Assembly (NCBI RefSeq): GCF_003001955.1
Contig: NZ_PVNH01000008.1
Location: 1 to 64,000, forward strand
Source: Prauserella shujinwangii
Lineage (GTDB): Bacteria > Actinomycetota > Actinomycetes > Mycobacteriales > Pseudonocardiaceae
DNA: 64,000 nt
Direction: 5' to 3'
Part shown: positions 34,234 through 44,100 of the stretch, piece after piece
How the letters are laid out: every line of letters begins with the position of its first letter
Position numbering within the stretch: position 1 is the first letter of the stretch
Translations under genes and position numbers: made by a program
Notes under the pieces: model-generated
Databases searched by the model: none
The model's input: only the letters and a program-made list of their open reading frames with translations
Told to the model about the DNA's origin: nothing

Positions 34234-35112
34234 TCACACCCGCCTCTCCGCCGCGCGGCTGAACAGACCGTGCGGGCGCACGAGCAGGACGGCGACCAGG
34301 ATCGCCAGCGCCGCCAGTGTCACCAGCTCGCTGCCCAGGTAACCGCTCACATAGGACAGTGCCAGCCCGATCAGCAGCCCGCCGACCACGGCGCCGCCCG
34401 GGCTGTCCAGCCCGCCGAGCACGGCGGCGACGAACCCGTACACGATCACGCCGTCCATGTAGGCCGGGTGCACGAGGTTCCCGCCCGCGATCAGCAGGCC
34501 GGCGAGGGAGCCGACCGCCGCGGCGAGCGCCCAGCCGAGCGTCAGCATGCCGCCGACCCGCACGCCGAGCAGTCGCGCCACCTCCTGGTTGAACGCCGAC
34601 GCGCGCATGCGCAACCCCACGTCGGTGAACCGGAACAGGGCCACCAGGCCGAGCATCACGACGACGACCGAGCCGATCACGAACGCGCTGAACGGGGTGA
34701 ACGCGACGGTGAACTCGCCGACGCGGAACCCGCTCAGCCCGAACGGCGCGGGGAACGACTCGAACGAGGAGCCGAACAGCAGGGCCGCGATCGCCTGGAA
34801 CGCGACGAACAGGCCCAGGGTCACGATCACCGCGTTGAGCGCGGGCCCGCCCTCCACGGGCCGGATCACCAGGCGTTCCACCACCGCGCCCAGCACGAGC
34901 CCGCCGAGCAGCGCGGCGCCGAACGCGAGCCAGTACGAGTGCCCCGCCTCGATGAGCACGAGCGCCACATAGGTGGTGAACATCGCCATCGAGCCCTGGG
35001 CGAAGTTGATGATCCGCGTGGCGCGCCAGATCAGCACGAGCGCGAGCGCGAACGCCGCGTAGATCGCGCCCTGGCTGAGCCCGCCGAGCGTGACGTTGAC
35101 GAACTGTTGCAT
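34234..35112 (-). CDS. livH: LivH-type ABC permease
   Basis: The 292-residue protein matches the LivH family: FVNVTLGGLSQGAIYAAFALALVL at the start, an SMAMFTTYVAL region and the GGLDSPGGAVVGGLLIG segment. It pairs with LivM in the membrane. Confidence 0.9.
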   Translation of the reverse strand: MQQFVNVTLGGLSQGAIYAAFALALVLIWRATRIINFAQGSMAMFTTYVALVLIEAGHSYWLAFGAALLGGLVLGAVVERLVIRPVEGGPALNAVIVTLGLFVAFQAIAALLFGSSFESFPAPFGLSGFRVGEFTVAFTPFSAFVIGSVVVVMLGLVALFRFTDVGLRMRASAFNQEVARLLGVRVGGMLTLGWALAAAVGSLAGLLIAGGNLVHPAYMDGVIVYGFVAAVLGGLDSPGGAVVGGLLIGLALSYVSGYLGSELVTLAALAILVAVLLVRPHGLFSRAAERRV

Positions 35113-35145
35113 GGTCCTGCGTGTCCTCCTCCGGGTGGCACTGGG

Positions 35146-35898
35146 TCAGAAGCCGAGATAGGCGTGCCGCAGCTCGTCGTCCGCGGCGAGGGTGCGCGCG
35201 TCGGCGGCCGCGACGACCCGGCCGAGGTTGAGCACGAAACCGGCGTCGGCGATCGAGAGTGCGCTGCGCGCGTTCTGCTCCACCAGGAGCACCGTGAGGC
35301 CGTCCCGGTCGACGAGGTCGCGCAGGATCCCGAAGATCCGCGCGACGATGCGGGGCGCCAGCCCGAGCGACGGCTCGTCGAGCAGCAGCACCTCGGGGCC
35401 GGACAGCAGCGCCCGCGCGATCACGAGCATCTGCCGTTCGCCGCCGGACAGCGAGTTGGCCTCGCGGCGGCGCCGCTCCGCCAGTGCGGGAAAGAGGTCG
35501 TACACGTCCGCGAGGTGGTACCGGCGGTCGGCTCGGCGCGCGCCGAGCAGGTCGCCGAGGCGCAGGTTCTCCTCCACGGTCAGCTCGGTGATCACCCCGC
35601 GTCCCTCGGGCACGTGTGCCACGCCCGCTCGCGCGATCGCCTCCGCCGGCGCCCGCGTCAGGTCGCGCTCGCCGAGCAGCACGCTGCCGTCACTGCCCCG
35701 GACCAGGCCGGAGATCGTGCGCAGCAACGTGGTCTTGCCCGCGCCGTTGGCGCCCAGCACCGCGGTGATCTCCCCGGGACGCGCCCGCACGGTGACCGTG
35801 TTCAGCGCGGTCACCGGCCCGTAGCGGGTGGTCAGGTCACGCACTTCCAGTGCGGGTCCGCGCTCAGCCATCGTTGCCGTCGTTGCCATCGTTGCCAT
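35146..35898 (-). CDS. livF: LivF-type ABC ATPase
   Basis: The 250-residue ATPase shows Walker A GANGAGKTT, signature LSGGERQ and Walker B VLLLDEPSLGLAP. The ATG at 35898 has GGGGAGG with proper spacing; several other in-frame ATGs follow in a 9-bp tandem repeat. It overlaps the 3' end of livG by 35 bases, all within that repeat. Confidence 0.9.
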   Translation of the reverse strand: MATMATTATMAERGPALEVRDLTTRYGPVTALNTVTVRARPGEITAVLGANGAGKTTLLRTISGLVRGSDGSVLLGERDLTRAPAEAIARAGVAHVPEGRGVITELTVEENLRLGDLLGARRADRRYHLADVYDLFPALAERRRREANSLSGGERQMLVIARALLSGPEVLLLDEPSLGLAPRIVARIFGILRDLVDRDGLTVLLVEQNARSALSIADAGFVLNLGRVVAAADARTLAADDELRHAYLGF

Positions 35899-36748
35899 CA
35901 CTGCCTCCCCGGTGGGCCTCCTCGCCCAGGTACGCGTCGACGACCGCCGGATCGTCCCGGACCTCCTCCGGCGCGCCGGCCGCGACCACCCGGCCGAAGT
36001 CCAGCACGGTGATCCGGTCGCACACCGACATCACGAGGTCCATGTGGTGGTCGACCAGCACGATCGACATGCGCTCGGCGAGCCCGCGCACGAACGCGCC
36101 CAGCTCGCTGATCTCGTCGTGACCGAGCCCGCTCGCCGGCTCGTCGAGCAGCAGCAGCTCGGGGTCGGCCGCGAGAGCCCGCGCGAGCGCGACGCGTTTC
36201 TGCACCGCGTAGGGCAGGCTGCCCGGGTAGCGGCCGGCGAACTCCGCCACCCCGGCGTCGCTCATCGCCCGCCACGCCCGTTCCCGCAGCGCGCGTTCGT
36301 CCGCGGCGGAGCGGGGCAGCGCGAGCAGCGCGGACACGAAACCGCTGCGGCGGAACCGGTCCGCGCCCACCATGACGTTCTCGGTCACCGTCAGGCCGCG
36401 GAACAGGCCGAGTCCCTGCAGGGTCCTGGCGACGCCCATGCCGGCGAGCCGGTGCGGGCGCAGGTCGGTCAGCGGCGTGCCGTGCCTGCTGATCGTGCCC
36501 GCGTCCGGCCGGACGAAGCCGCAGCACACGTTGAACAGCGTCGTCTTCCCCGCGCCGTTGGGGCCGATCACGCCGTGCACCTCGTGCGGGCGCACGGCCA
36601 GCGAGACGTCGTCGAGCGCGGTCAGCCCGCCGAACCGCACGGTCACGCCGGACACGGCGAACAGCGGCGCCGGATCGGGCCGCCCGCGGGCGTGGCGGTG
36701 GCCTGTCCCCGCCCTCCCGGTGGTCTCGGATGTTCCCGGCGACGTCAC
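35864..36748 (-). CDS. livG: LivG-type ABC ATPase
   Basis: The 294-residue ATPase has Walker A GPNGAGKTT, the Liv-type Walker B LLLLDEPASGLGHDE and D-loop, with a Q-loop TLQGLGLF. The GTG at 36748 is chosen for GGGAGG seven bases upstream. Its last residues are GSDGNDGNDGNDG, produced by the 9-bp repeat. It is the first gene of the operon, opposite the PucR regulator. Confidence 0.88.
   Translation of the reverse strand: MTSPGTSETTGRAGTGHRHARGRPDPAPLFAVSGVTVRFGGLTALDDVSLAVRPHEVHGVIGPNGAGKTTLFNVCCGFVRPDAGTISRHGTPLTDLRPHRLAGMGVARTLQGLGLFRGLTVTENVMVGADRFRRSGFVSALLALPRSAADERALRERAWRAMSDAGVAEFAGRYPGSLPYAVQKRVALARALAADPELLLLDEPASGLGHDEISELGAFVRGLAERMSIVLVDHHMDLVMSVCDRITVLDFGRVVAAGAPEEVRDDPAVVDAYLGEEAHRGGSDGNDGNDGNDG
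35867..35902. repeat. 9-bp tandem repeat spanning the livG-livF overlap
   Basis: About four units of GCCATCGTT (with GCCGTCGTT and GCCATCACT variants). On the minus strand it codes the Asp-Gly-Asn repeat at the LivG C-terminus in one frame and Met-Ala-Thr repeats at the LivF N-terminus in another. Unit number may vary between strains and would change both proteins without frameshift. Confidence 0.8.
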
Positions 36749-36800
36749 GACCGCGCCTCCCGACGTTGGGTGTGTGAGCTGGTGCGGCCCTAAGACTGAT

Positions 36801-36838
36801 GCGCGGCGCCCAAATCCGGCCATAGGCGCGGCGCCCAA
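36801..36838. promoter_or_regulatory. Direct repeat in the liv/PucR divergent promoter region
   Basis: GCGCGGCGCCCAA occurs at 36801-36813 and again at 36826-36838, 25 bases apart. It contains the palindromic core GGCGCC. The place between livG and the PucR gene fits a regulator site, possibly for PucR. Confidence 0.45.
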
Positions 36839-36912
36839 GGATCATGCCGATTTCTGGGCTCGCCGCCCGGAATGCCTGGACGCGATGCGGCGCCGCGTGT
36901 AAATCTCGGCAG

Positions 36913-38133
36913 ATGCGATCGACGGTGGAGGGCGCGGAGGCCGCCGAATGCTCCGAACCGGCCAAGGCGGCGCTGCACACCCTCAGCCGCGTCCTGCTGG
37001 AGAACCTGGAGAGCCTCGCCGACCGGCTGACCCTGGTCGTGCTGCAGCGCGAACCCTCGTACGCGCAGCTGGGCGTCGCCGCCCCGGACGAGCTGCGGGA
37101 GAACCTGCGGGGCAACCTGGAGCGCGGCATCCAGTCGCTCGGCGCGACCGTGCCGGAGGGCGCGGACCCGCAGGACACGTCCATCGAGACCGGCCGGGTG
37201 CGGGCCAGGCAGGGCGTGCCGCTGGAGGCCGTGCTGCGCGCCTACCGGCTGGGCGGGCGGGTGATCTGGGAGGGCCTGCTCGCCACGTCGCGGGAACGCT
37301 TCGCGGGTCGCTTCGACCACGCGCTGCTCGACGCGGCCGGCTACGTGTGGAAGGTGATCGACTCCAGCTCGTCGGCGCTCGTGGACGCCTACCGGCTGGA
37401 GGAGGCGCGGCTGCGCAGCCAGGAGCTGTCGCGGCGGCACGCCTTCCTCAACGCGCTGCTCGAGGGCCGCGGCAGCGAGCCGGGGTTCGCGGCGGAGGCG
37501 GCGGCCGCGCTCGGCCTGCCGGCGAGCGGGCCGATGCTGTGCGTGGTGGCGCCGGTCGAGACCCCGTGCGACGAGCCGCTGCGCTCGCCGAGGGACACGC
37601 TGGCGGCGCACGGCATCGTCTCCTCGTGGCACGTCCGGCCCACCGAGATCGTCGGGCTGGTCGCGCTGGGCGAGCGCACGCCCGGTGCCGTGCTCGGCGC
37701 ACTGGAGCCCGCCGTCACCGGCAGGACGGGCGCCTCCCCCGTCTTCCAGTCGCTCGCGGAGGCGGGCGACGCCTACGCGCTCGCGCAGACGGCGGCGAGC
37801 ACCCTGGCCGGTCCCGGGGTGGCGATGCTCGACGACCGGCTGCCCGAGGCGCTGCTGGCCGGCAGCCCCCAGTTGCTGCCCCGGTTGCAGGAGGTGGCGT
37901 TCCGCGATCTGCTGCGGTTGCCCGCGAACGAGCGCGACACGATGTTCGAGACACTGGAGGCCACCCTCGACAGCGGCGGCTCCCCCACTCACGCCGCGCA
38001 GCGGCTGTACTGCCACCGCAACACCGTGATCTACCGGTTGCAGCGCATCGAGTCCGCCACCGGGCGCCGGGTGGCCGATCCCCGGGACCGGCTGCTGCTC
38101 ACGCTCGGTCTGCTCGCCCGCAGGCACGGCTGA
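36913..38133 (+). CDS. PucR/CdaR-family transcriptional regulator
   Basis: The 406-residue protein has a GGDEF-like middle domain and ends in the PucR helix-turn-helix (DSGGSPTHAAQRLYCHRNTVIYRLQRIESATG). This family controls purine, amino-acid or sugar-acid use. The start is not certain: an ATG at 36844 would add 23 residues but has AAGGA only 2 bases away. Divergent from the liv operon, it is its likely regulator. Confidence 0.85.
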   Translation: MRSTVEGAEAAECSEPAKAALHTLSRVLLENLESLADRLTLVVLQREPSYAQLGVAAPDELRENLRGNLERGIQSLGATVPEGADPQDTSIETGRVRARQGVPLEAVLRAYRLGGRVIWEGLLATSRERFAGRFDHALLDAAGYVWKVIDSSSSALVDAYRLEEARLRSQELSRRHAFLNALLEGRGSEPGFAAEAAAALGLPASGPMLCVVAPVETPCDEPLRSPRDTLAAHGIVSSWHVRPTEIVGLVALGERTPGAVLGALEPAVTGRTGASPVFQSLAEAGDAYALAQTAASTLAGPGVAMLDDRLPEALLAGSPQLLPRLQEVAFRDLLRLPANERDTMFETLEATLDSGGSPTHAAQRLYCHRNTVIYRLQRIESATGRRVADPRDRLLLTLGLLARRHG

Positions 38134-38185
38134 CGCCCGCCGCGGCACACGCCCGCCCCGCGCGTCCGGTCGGACCGAATCCAGC

Positions 38186-38211
38186 GGTTTGACCGGCGGA
38201 AGGCCGGGAAC
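38186..38211 (+). promoter_or_regulatory. SigB/SigF-like promoter for the oxidase operon
   Basis: GGTTT (38186-38190), 15 bases, then GGGAAC (38206-38211), matching the GGTTT-N15-GGGTAT type of actinobacterial stress sigma factors with one change. The gene starts about 40 bases downstream. Confidence 0.4.
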
Positions 38212-38251
38212 CCGGTCGGAGGCAATCCGTACCTGAGTCCTGGGAGCAGCA

Positions 38252-40051
38252 ATGCAGCAGGTGGCCGATTACATTGTCGACCGGATCCGGGAGTGGGGCG
38301 TCCACCGCGTCTACGGCTATCCCGGGGACGGCATCAACGGACTGCTCGGAGCGTTCGACCGCGCTGAGGGCGATCCCCAGTTCGTGCAGGCCCGGCACGA
38401 GGAGATGTCCGCCTTCATGGCCTGCGGGCACGCCAAGTTCACCGGCGAGGTGGGCTGCTGCATCGCCACGTCGGGGCCCGGCGCCGTCCACCTGCTGAAC
38501 GGGCTGTACGACGCCAAGCTCGACCACCAGCCGGTCGTCGCGATCGTCGGCCAGCAGAAGCGGATCGCGCAGGGTTCGCACTACCAGCAGGAGGTGCACC
38601 TGGAGAGCCTCTTCGCCGACGTCTCCGAGTTCATCCAGTCGTGCATGCATCCGGCCCAGGTGCGGCACGTCATCGACCGCGCGTTCAAGACGGCGCTGAC
38701 CAGGCGCGGCGTCGCGACCATCGTCGTGCCGGTCGACCTGCAGGAGGAGGAGGCGCAGCCCTCGCCGCCGAAGACGCACGGCGCCGTGTACTCCAGCGTC
38801 GGCTGGAGCCAGCCTCGCGTGCTGCCCGACCCCGGGGAGCTGCAGAAGGCCGCGGACGTGCTCAACGAGGGCAGCAAGGTCGCGATGCTCATCGGCCAGG
38901 GCGCCAGGCACGCCGAAGCCGAGGTGGTCGAGGCCGCCGAACTCCTCGGCGCGGGCGTGGCGAAGGCACTGCTCGGCCGGGAGGTGCTCGACGACGACCT
39001 GCCGTTCGTCACCGGACCGATCGGGTTGCTCGGCTCGGAGCCCAGCGACGACATGGTGATGAACTGCGACACGCTGTTCATGATCGGCACCAGCTTCCCG
39101 TACGCGGAGTGGCTGCCCGACGAGGGCCAGGCCCGCGGCGTGGAGATCGACATCGACGGCAGCATGATCGGGATCCGCTACCCGATGGAGGCACACGTCG
39201 TCGGCGACGCCAAGGAGACGCTCAAGCAGCTGATCCCCATGCTCAAGCGCAAGGAGGACCGCGGCTGGCGGGAGCGGATCGAGGAGCACGTGCGCACGTG
39301 GAACCGGACCATGGAGGACCGGGCGAGCCAGCACTTCCAGGGGCAGATCAACCCGCAGGCGATCGCCCACGTGCTCTCGCCGATGCTGCCGGACGACTGC
39401 ATCCTCACCGCCGACTCCGGGTCCTCCACGAACTGGTGGGCGCGGCACCTCAAGCTGCGCAAGGGCATGCGCGCGTCGTTGTCCGGCACACTCGCCACGA
39501 TGGGCCCCGGCGTGCCCTACGCGATCGCGGCCAAGTTCGCCTACCCGGACCACCCGGTGATCGCCTTCGTCGGCGACGGCGCCTTCCAGATGAACGGCAT
39601 GAACGAGATGATCACCGTGCAGCGCTACGCCGAGCAGCTCGGTGGCGGCCCGCCGCTCGTCTTCTGCGTGTTCAACAACGAGGACCTCAACCAGGTCACC
39701 TGGGAGCAGCGTGCGATGGGCGGCGACCCGAAGTTCATGGGCTCGCAGTACATCCCGGACGTGCCGTTCGCGAAGTACGCCGAGCTGATCGGGATGACCG
39801 GCATCTACTGCGACGATCCGGGCGGCATCGAGGACGCCTGGCGCCGGGCGCTGTCCAGCACAGGCCCGGTCGTGCTCGAGTTCAAGGTGGACCAGGAGAT
39901 CCCGCCGCTCCCGCCGCACATCAAGATGGAGCAGGCCAAGAAGTCGGCCAAGGCCGTCCTGAGCGACCCGGAGAAGGTCGGCATCGGTGTGCGCGGGTTC
40001 CGGCAGAAGCTGTCCGAGTTCTACGAGAACCTGCCCGGCCGCGACCGCTGA
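38252..40051 (+). CDS. TPP-dependent pyruvate oxidase-like enzyme
   Basis: The 599-residue protein has the three domains of the POX/acetolactate synthase group. The active glutamate lies in QARHEEMSAFMACGHAKF, and the TPP/Mg motif is GDGAFQMNGMNEM...NNEDL. The subgroup resembles the Streptomyces and Mycobacterium thiamine pyrophosphate-requiring enzymes often annotated as pyruvate oxidase; the natural substrate is not proven. It is the first gene of a four-gene operon with an enolase-superfamily enzyme, an FAD/FeS oxidase and a GH15 hydrolase, and has a stress-type promoter. Confidence 0.85.
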   Translation: MQQVADYIVDRIREWGVHRVYGYPGDGINGLLGAFDRAEGDPQFVQARHEEMSAFMACGHAKFTGEVGCCIATSGPGAVHLLNGLYDAKLDHQPVVAIVGQQKRIAQGSHYQQEVHLESLFADVSEFIQSCMHPAQVRHVIDRAFKTALTRRGVATIVVPVDLQEEEAQPSPPKTHGAVYSSVGWSQPRVLPDPGELQKAADVLNEGSKVAMLIGQGARHAEAEVVEAAELLGAGVAKALLGREVLDDDLPFVTGPIGLLGSEPSDDMVMNCDTLFMIGTSFPYAEWLPDEGQARGVEIDIDGSMIGIRYPMEAHVVGDAKETLKQLIPMLKRKEDRGWRERIEEHVRTWNRTMEDRASQHFQGQINPQAIAHVLSPMLPDDCILTADSGSSTNWWARHLKLRKGMRASLSGTLATMGPGVPYAIAAKFAYPDHPVIAFVGDGAFQMNGMNEMITVQRYAEQLGGGPPLVFCVFNNEDLNQVTWEQRAMGGDPKFMGSQYIPDVPFAKYAELIGMTGIYCDDPGGIEDAWRRALSSTGPVVLEFKVDQEIPPLPPHIKMEQAKKSAKAVLSDPEKVGIGVRGFRQKLSEFYENLPGRDR

Positions 40052-40056
40052 GCGCG

Positions 40057-41181
40057 ATGTCGGACGTCATCGAGGTCGAGGACATCGACGTCCACGCCTT
40101 CACGGTGCCCACGGACGGGCCGGACGGGCTCGAGGCGGACGGCACGCTGGTCTGGGACTCGACCACGATGGTGCTCGTCCGCGCGCACGCAGGCGGTCGG
40201 ACCGGGATCGGCTACACCTACGGCGACATCGCCGTCGCGACACTCGTCGAGTCGAAGCTCGCCTCGGTGGTGCGCGGCGGCGACGCGCTCGCCCCGGCCG
40301 CGCTGTGGCACCGCATGTTCGCGGCGCTGCGCAACGCCGGCCGTCCCGGTGCCGGTGCCATGGCGGTGTCCGCTGTGGACATCGCGTTGTGGGATCTCAA
40401 GGCGCGGCTGCTGGAACAACCGCTGTTCCGTGTCCTGCCCGCCTTCCACGACGAGGTGCCGGTGTACGGCAGCGGCGGTTTCGCCAACTACCCGACGAGC
40501 AGGCTCGTCGAGCAGCTCGGCGATTGGGTGGAGCAGGGCATCGGGCAGGTGAAGCTGAAGACGGCCCGCCATCCCGCCGAGGATCCCGGCAGGCTCACCG
40601 CGGTCCGCGAGGCCATCGGGCCCGACCCGGCCCTGCTCACCGACGCCAACGGCGGGCTGACCCGCAAGCAGGCGCTGTACTGGGCGCACCGGTTCGCCGC
40701 GGACTGGAACGTCTGCTGGCTGGAGGAACCGGTCAGCTCGGACGACGTCCACGGGCTGCGCCTCGTCCGCGACCACGGACCTGGAGGGCTCGACGTGGCC
40801 GCCGGCGAGTACGGCTTCATCCTGCACGACTTCGCCGACCTCCTCGACGCGGGCGCCGTCGACTGCCTGCAGGCGGACGTGACCCGCTGCGGCGGGGTCA
40901 CCGGCCTGCTCGAGGTCGCCGGGCTGTCCGCGGTGCACCAGATGGACCTGTCCGCGCACTGCGCTCCCGCCGCCTCGGCACACGCGTTCTGCGCCGTCAA
41001 GCGGCTGCGCCACCTCGAGTACTTCCACGACCACATCCGCTGCGAGTCACTCGCGTTCGACGGCACGCTGCGGCCCGAGGGCGGCGCGCTGCGCCCGGAC
41101 CCGGCGCGGCCGGGGCTGGGACTGGACGTGCGGTGGGCGGACCTGGAGCCGTACCGCGTCCACGGTTCGCGGCCGAGCTGA
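40057..41181 (+). CDS. Mandelate-racemase-like enolase-superfamily enzyme
   Basis: The 374-residue protein has the enolase C-terminal barrel. The KxK base VKLKTA, metal ligands in LLTDANGG, WLEEP and AGEYG, a 6th-strand Asp in CLQADVTRCGG and a 7th-strand His in LSAHCAP place it in the mandelate racemase subgroup, which mostly dehydrates or racemises sugar acids. Substrate unknown. It starts 5 bases after the oxidase stop. Confidence 0.82.
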   Translation: MSDVIEVEDIDVHAFTVPTDGPDGLEADGTLVWDSTTMVLVRAHAGGRTGIGYTYGDIAVATLVESKLASVVRGGDALAPAALWHRMFAALRNAGRPGAGAMAVSAVDIALWDLKARLLEQPLFRVLPAFHDEVPVYGSGGFANYPTSRLVEQLGDWVEQGIGQVKLKTARHPAEDPGRLTAVREAIGPDPALLTDANGGLTRKQALYWAHRFAADWNVCWLEEPVSSDDVHGLRLVRDHGPGGLDVAAGEYGFILHDFADLLDAGAVDCLQADVTRCGGVTGLLEVAGLSAVHQMDLSAHCAPAASAHAFCAVKRLRHLEYFHDHIRCESLAFDGTLRPEGGALRPDPARPGLGLDVRWADLEPYRVHGSRPS

Positions 41182-41197
41182 GGGAAAGGAGACCATC

Positions 41198-44100
41198 ATG
41201 GCGAGCACGGCTCGGCAGGCCGTGCGCGAGGTGCCGGCGAAGACGCATCCCGCGATCGCGGGGCCGCCCCGGGGCAGGGTGAGCGTCGACGTGAGCGGGC
41301 TGGAGCGCGCGCTGCGCGACGCGGTCGAGGGCGAGGTGCGATTCGACCCGGGAGCGCTGGCGCTGTACGCCAACGACGCGTCCAACTACCGGCAGGTGCC
41401 CATCGGCGTCGTCGTCCCGAAGACGCTCGACGACGTCGTCGCGACCCACCGGATCTGCAGCGACTTCGACGCGCCGATCCTCAACCGCGGCGGCGGCACG
41501 AGCCTGTCCGGGGAGACCGTGAACTACGCGGTCGTGCTCGACCACACCAAGTACCTCACCGCCATCGGCACGTTCGACCCCGCGCTGCGCCAGGTGTCGT
41601 GCGAGACCGGTGTGGTCAACGAGCAGCTCAACATCCACACCGGACAGCACGGCCTGGTGTTCGGGCCGGACCCGTCCTCGCACTCGCGGTGCTCGATCGG
41701 CGGCAACATCGGCAACAACTCGTGCGGCATCCACTCCGTCCAGTCCCAGCTGTACGGACCGGGGCCGCGCACGTCGGACAACGTGCAGGCGCTCGAGGTG
41801 GTCACCTACGACGGGGAACGCTTCTGGGTGGGCGTGAACGAGGAGCAACACCTCGACGAGATCATCGCCGCGGGCGGTCGCAAGGGCGAGATCTACGCCC
41901 GGCTGCGCGATCTGCGCGACCGGTACGCCGACGCGATCCGCGCGGGCTTCCGGCCCGTGTCCGAACTCCCGCGCCGGGTCTCCGGCTACAACCTCGACGA
42001 GCTGCTGCCCGAACGCGGGTTCAACGTCGCCCGCGCGCTCGTCGGCACCGAGAGCACGTGCGTGACCGTGCTGCGCGCGACGCTGCTGCTGACCCCCGCG
42101 CTGCACGAGCGCACGCTCGTGGTGGTGCGCTACGACGACATCGTGCAGGCGGCGGGTCACGTCACCGAGATCATCGAGCGGTGGCGGCCGATCGGGCTGG
42201 AGGCCCTCGACGCGGATCTGGTGCACAGCCAGCAGGAGCAGCAGATGCACGTCGACGAGATCGCCGAGCTGCCCGGCGACGCCGACGGCGCGTGGTTGCT
42301 CGTGCAGTTCGGCGCCGACACCAGCGAGGAGTCGATCGGGACGGCGCAGGAGTTCGTCCGCTGGCTGCGGCGGGAGAAAGGGCACGCCGAGGACGACGTC
42401 GTCATCGCGAAGAGCGTGCAGGAGGGCGGCAACTCCGAGGACATCTGGCAGATCCGCGAGGGCGGTCTCGGCGGCACCGCCTTCGCCCACGGCCGGGACA
42501 ACTGGCCCGGCTGGGAGGACTCGGCCGTGCCGCCGGACCGGGTCGCCGAGTACCTGACCGCGCTCAGGAGGAAGTACGACGAGTACGGTCTCACCGGCGC
42601 GATGTACGGCCACCTCGGGCAGGGCTGCATCCACTCGCGCATCGACTTCGACCTGCGCAGTCAGGACGGGATCCGCAACTACCGCGCGTTCCTCGAGGAC
42701 GCCGCCGACCTCGTGGTCTCCTTCGGCGGCAGTCTCTCCGGCGAGCACGGCGACGGGCAGCAGCGGGCCGAGCTGCTGGAGAAACAGTACGGGCCCGAGT
42801 TGATCCAGGCGATGCGCGAGTTCAAGGCCATCTGGGATCCGAGGTGGAAGATGAACCCGGGCAAGGTGGTCGACCCCTACCGGCTCGACGAGGACCTCCG
42901 GCTCGGCACCGACTACAACCCCTGGCGGCCCGCGACGACGATGGCCTATCCCGAGGAGCGGGGTGACTTCGCGCACGCGGGCCTGCGCTGCGTCGGCATC
43001 GGCAAGTGCCGCAACCCCACGGCGACGCAGACGATGTGCCCGAGTTACCAGGTCACCCGCGAGGAGGAGCACAGTACCCGCGGGCGGGCCCGGATGCTGT
43101 TCGAGATGATGCAGGGCGACGTCGTCACCGACGGCTGGCAGTCGGAGGAGGTCGCCGGCTCGCTTGAGCTGTGCCTGGCCTGCAAGGGCTGCACGAGCGA
43201 CTGCCCGGTCGGGGTGGACATGCCGGCGTACAAGGCGGAGTTCCGGCACCACCACTACCGGTCCCTGCGTCGCTGGCGGCCCCGGTACGCGTACGCGTTC
43301 GGCTTCATCGACCAGGCCGCGCGGCTCGCGTCGCGCGTTCCCGAGCTGGTCAACTTCGCCACCCAGACTCCGGTGCTGTCCCGGCTGGCGAAGTTCGCGG
43401 GCGGCATCGACCGGCGGCGGCCGCTGCCGGAGTTCGCGCCGATGACGCTGCAGGAGTGGTTCCGGCGGCGCGGCGGTACCGCGAACCCGCACGGCAGGCC
43501 GGTGGTGCTGTTCCCGGACACGTTCAACAACCATCTGCACACCGACGTCGGGGTCGCCTGTGTCGAGGAGATCGAAGCCGCCGGATGGCGGGTCATCATG
43601 CCGCAGCGGCATGTCTGCTGCGGCCGCCCGCTGTACGACTACGGCTTCCTCGACGCCGCGCAGCACTACCTGAACCGGGTGCTCGACGAGCTGCGCGAGT
43701 ACGTCCGGGCGGACGTGCCGGTGGTCGGCATGGAGCCGAGCTGCCTGGCCGTGTTCAAGGACGAGCTGTTCCGCATGATGCCGCACGACGACGACGCGCG
43801 GCGGCTGGCGAAGAACTCCTACCACTTCCCCGAGTTCTTCCGCACGTTCGGCATCACCCCACCGAAGCTGGACGGCGAGGCGCTGCTGTGGACCCACTGC
43901 CACCAGCGCGCCACCGGCGGGCCCGACCCCGGGGACGAGCTGCTGGAGGGGATGGGGCTGTCGGTGCGGCGCGTCACCGGCGGCTGCTGCGGTCTCGCCG
44001 GCGCGTGGGGCTACGAGGACGGCAAGTACGGCATCTCGATGGACTGCGGGGAGCAGGCGCTGCTGCCCGCGGTGCGGGACGCGGACCCGTCGACGCTGGT

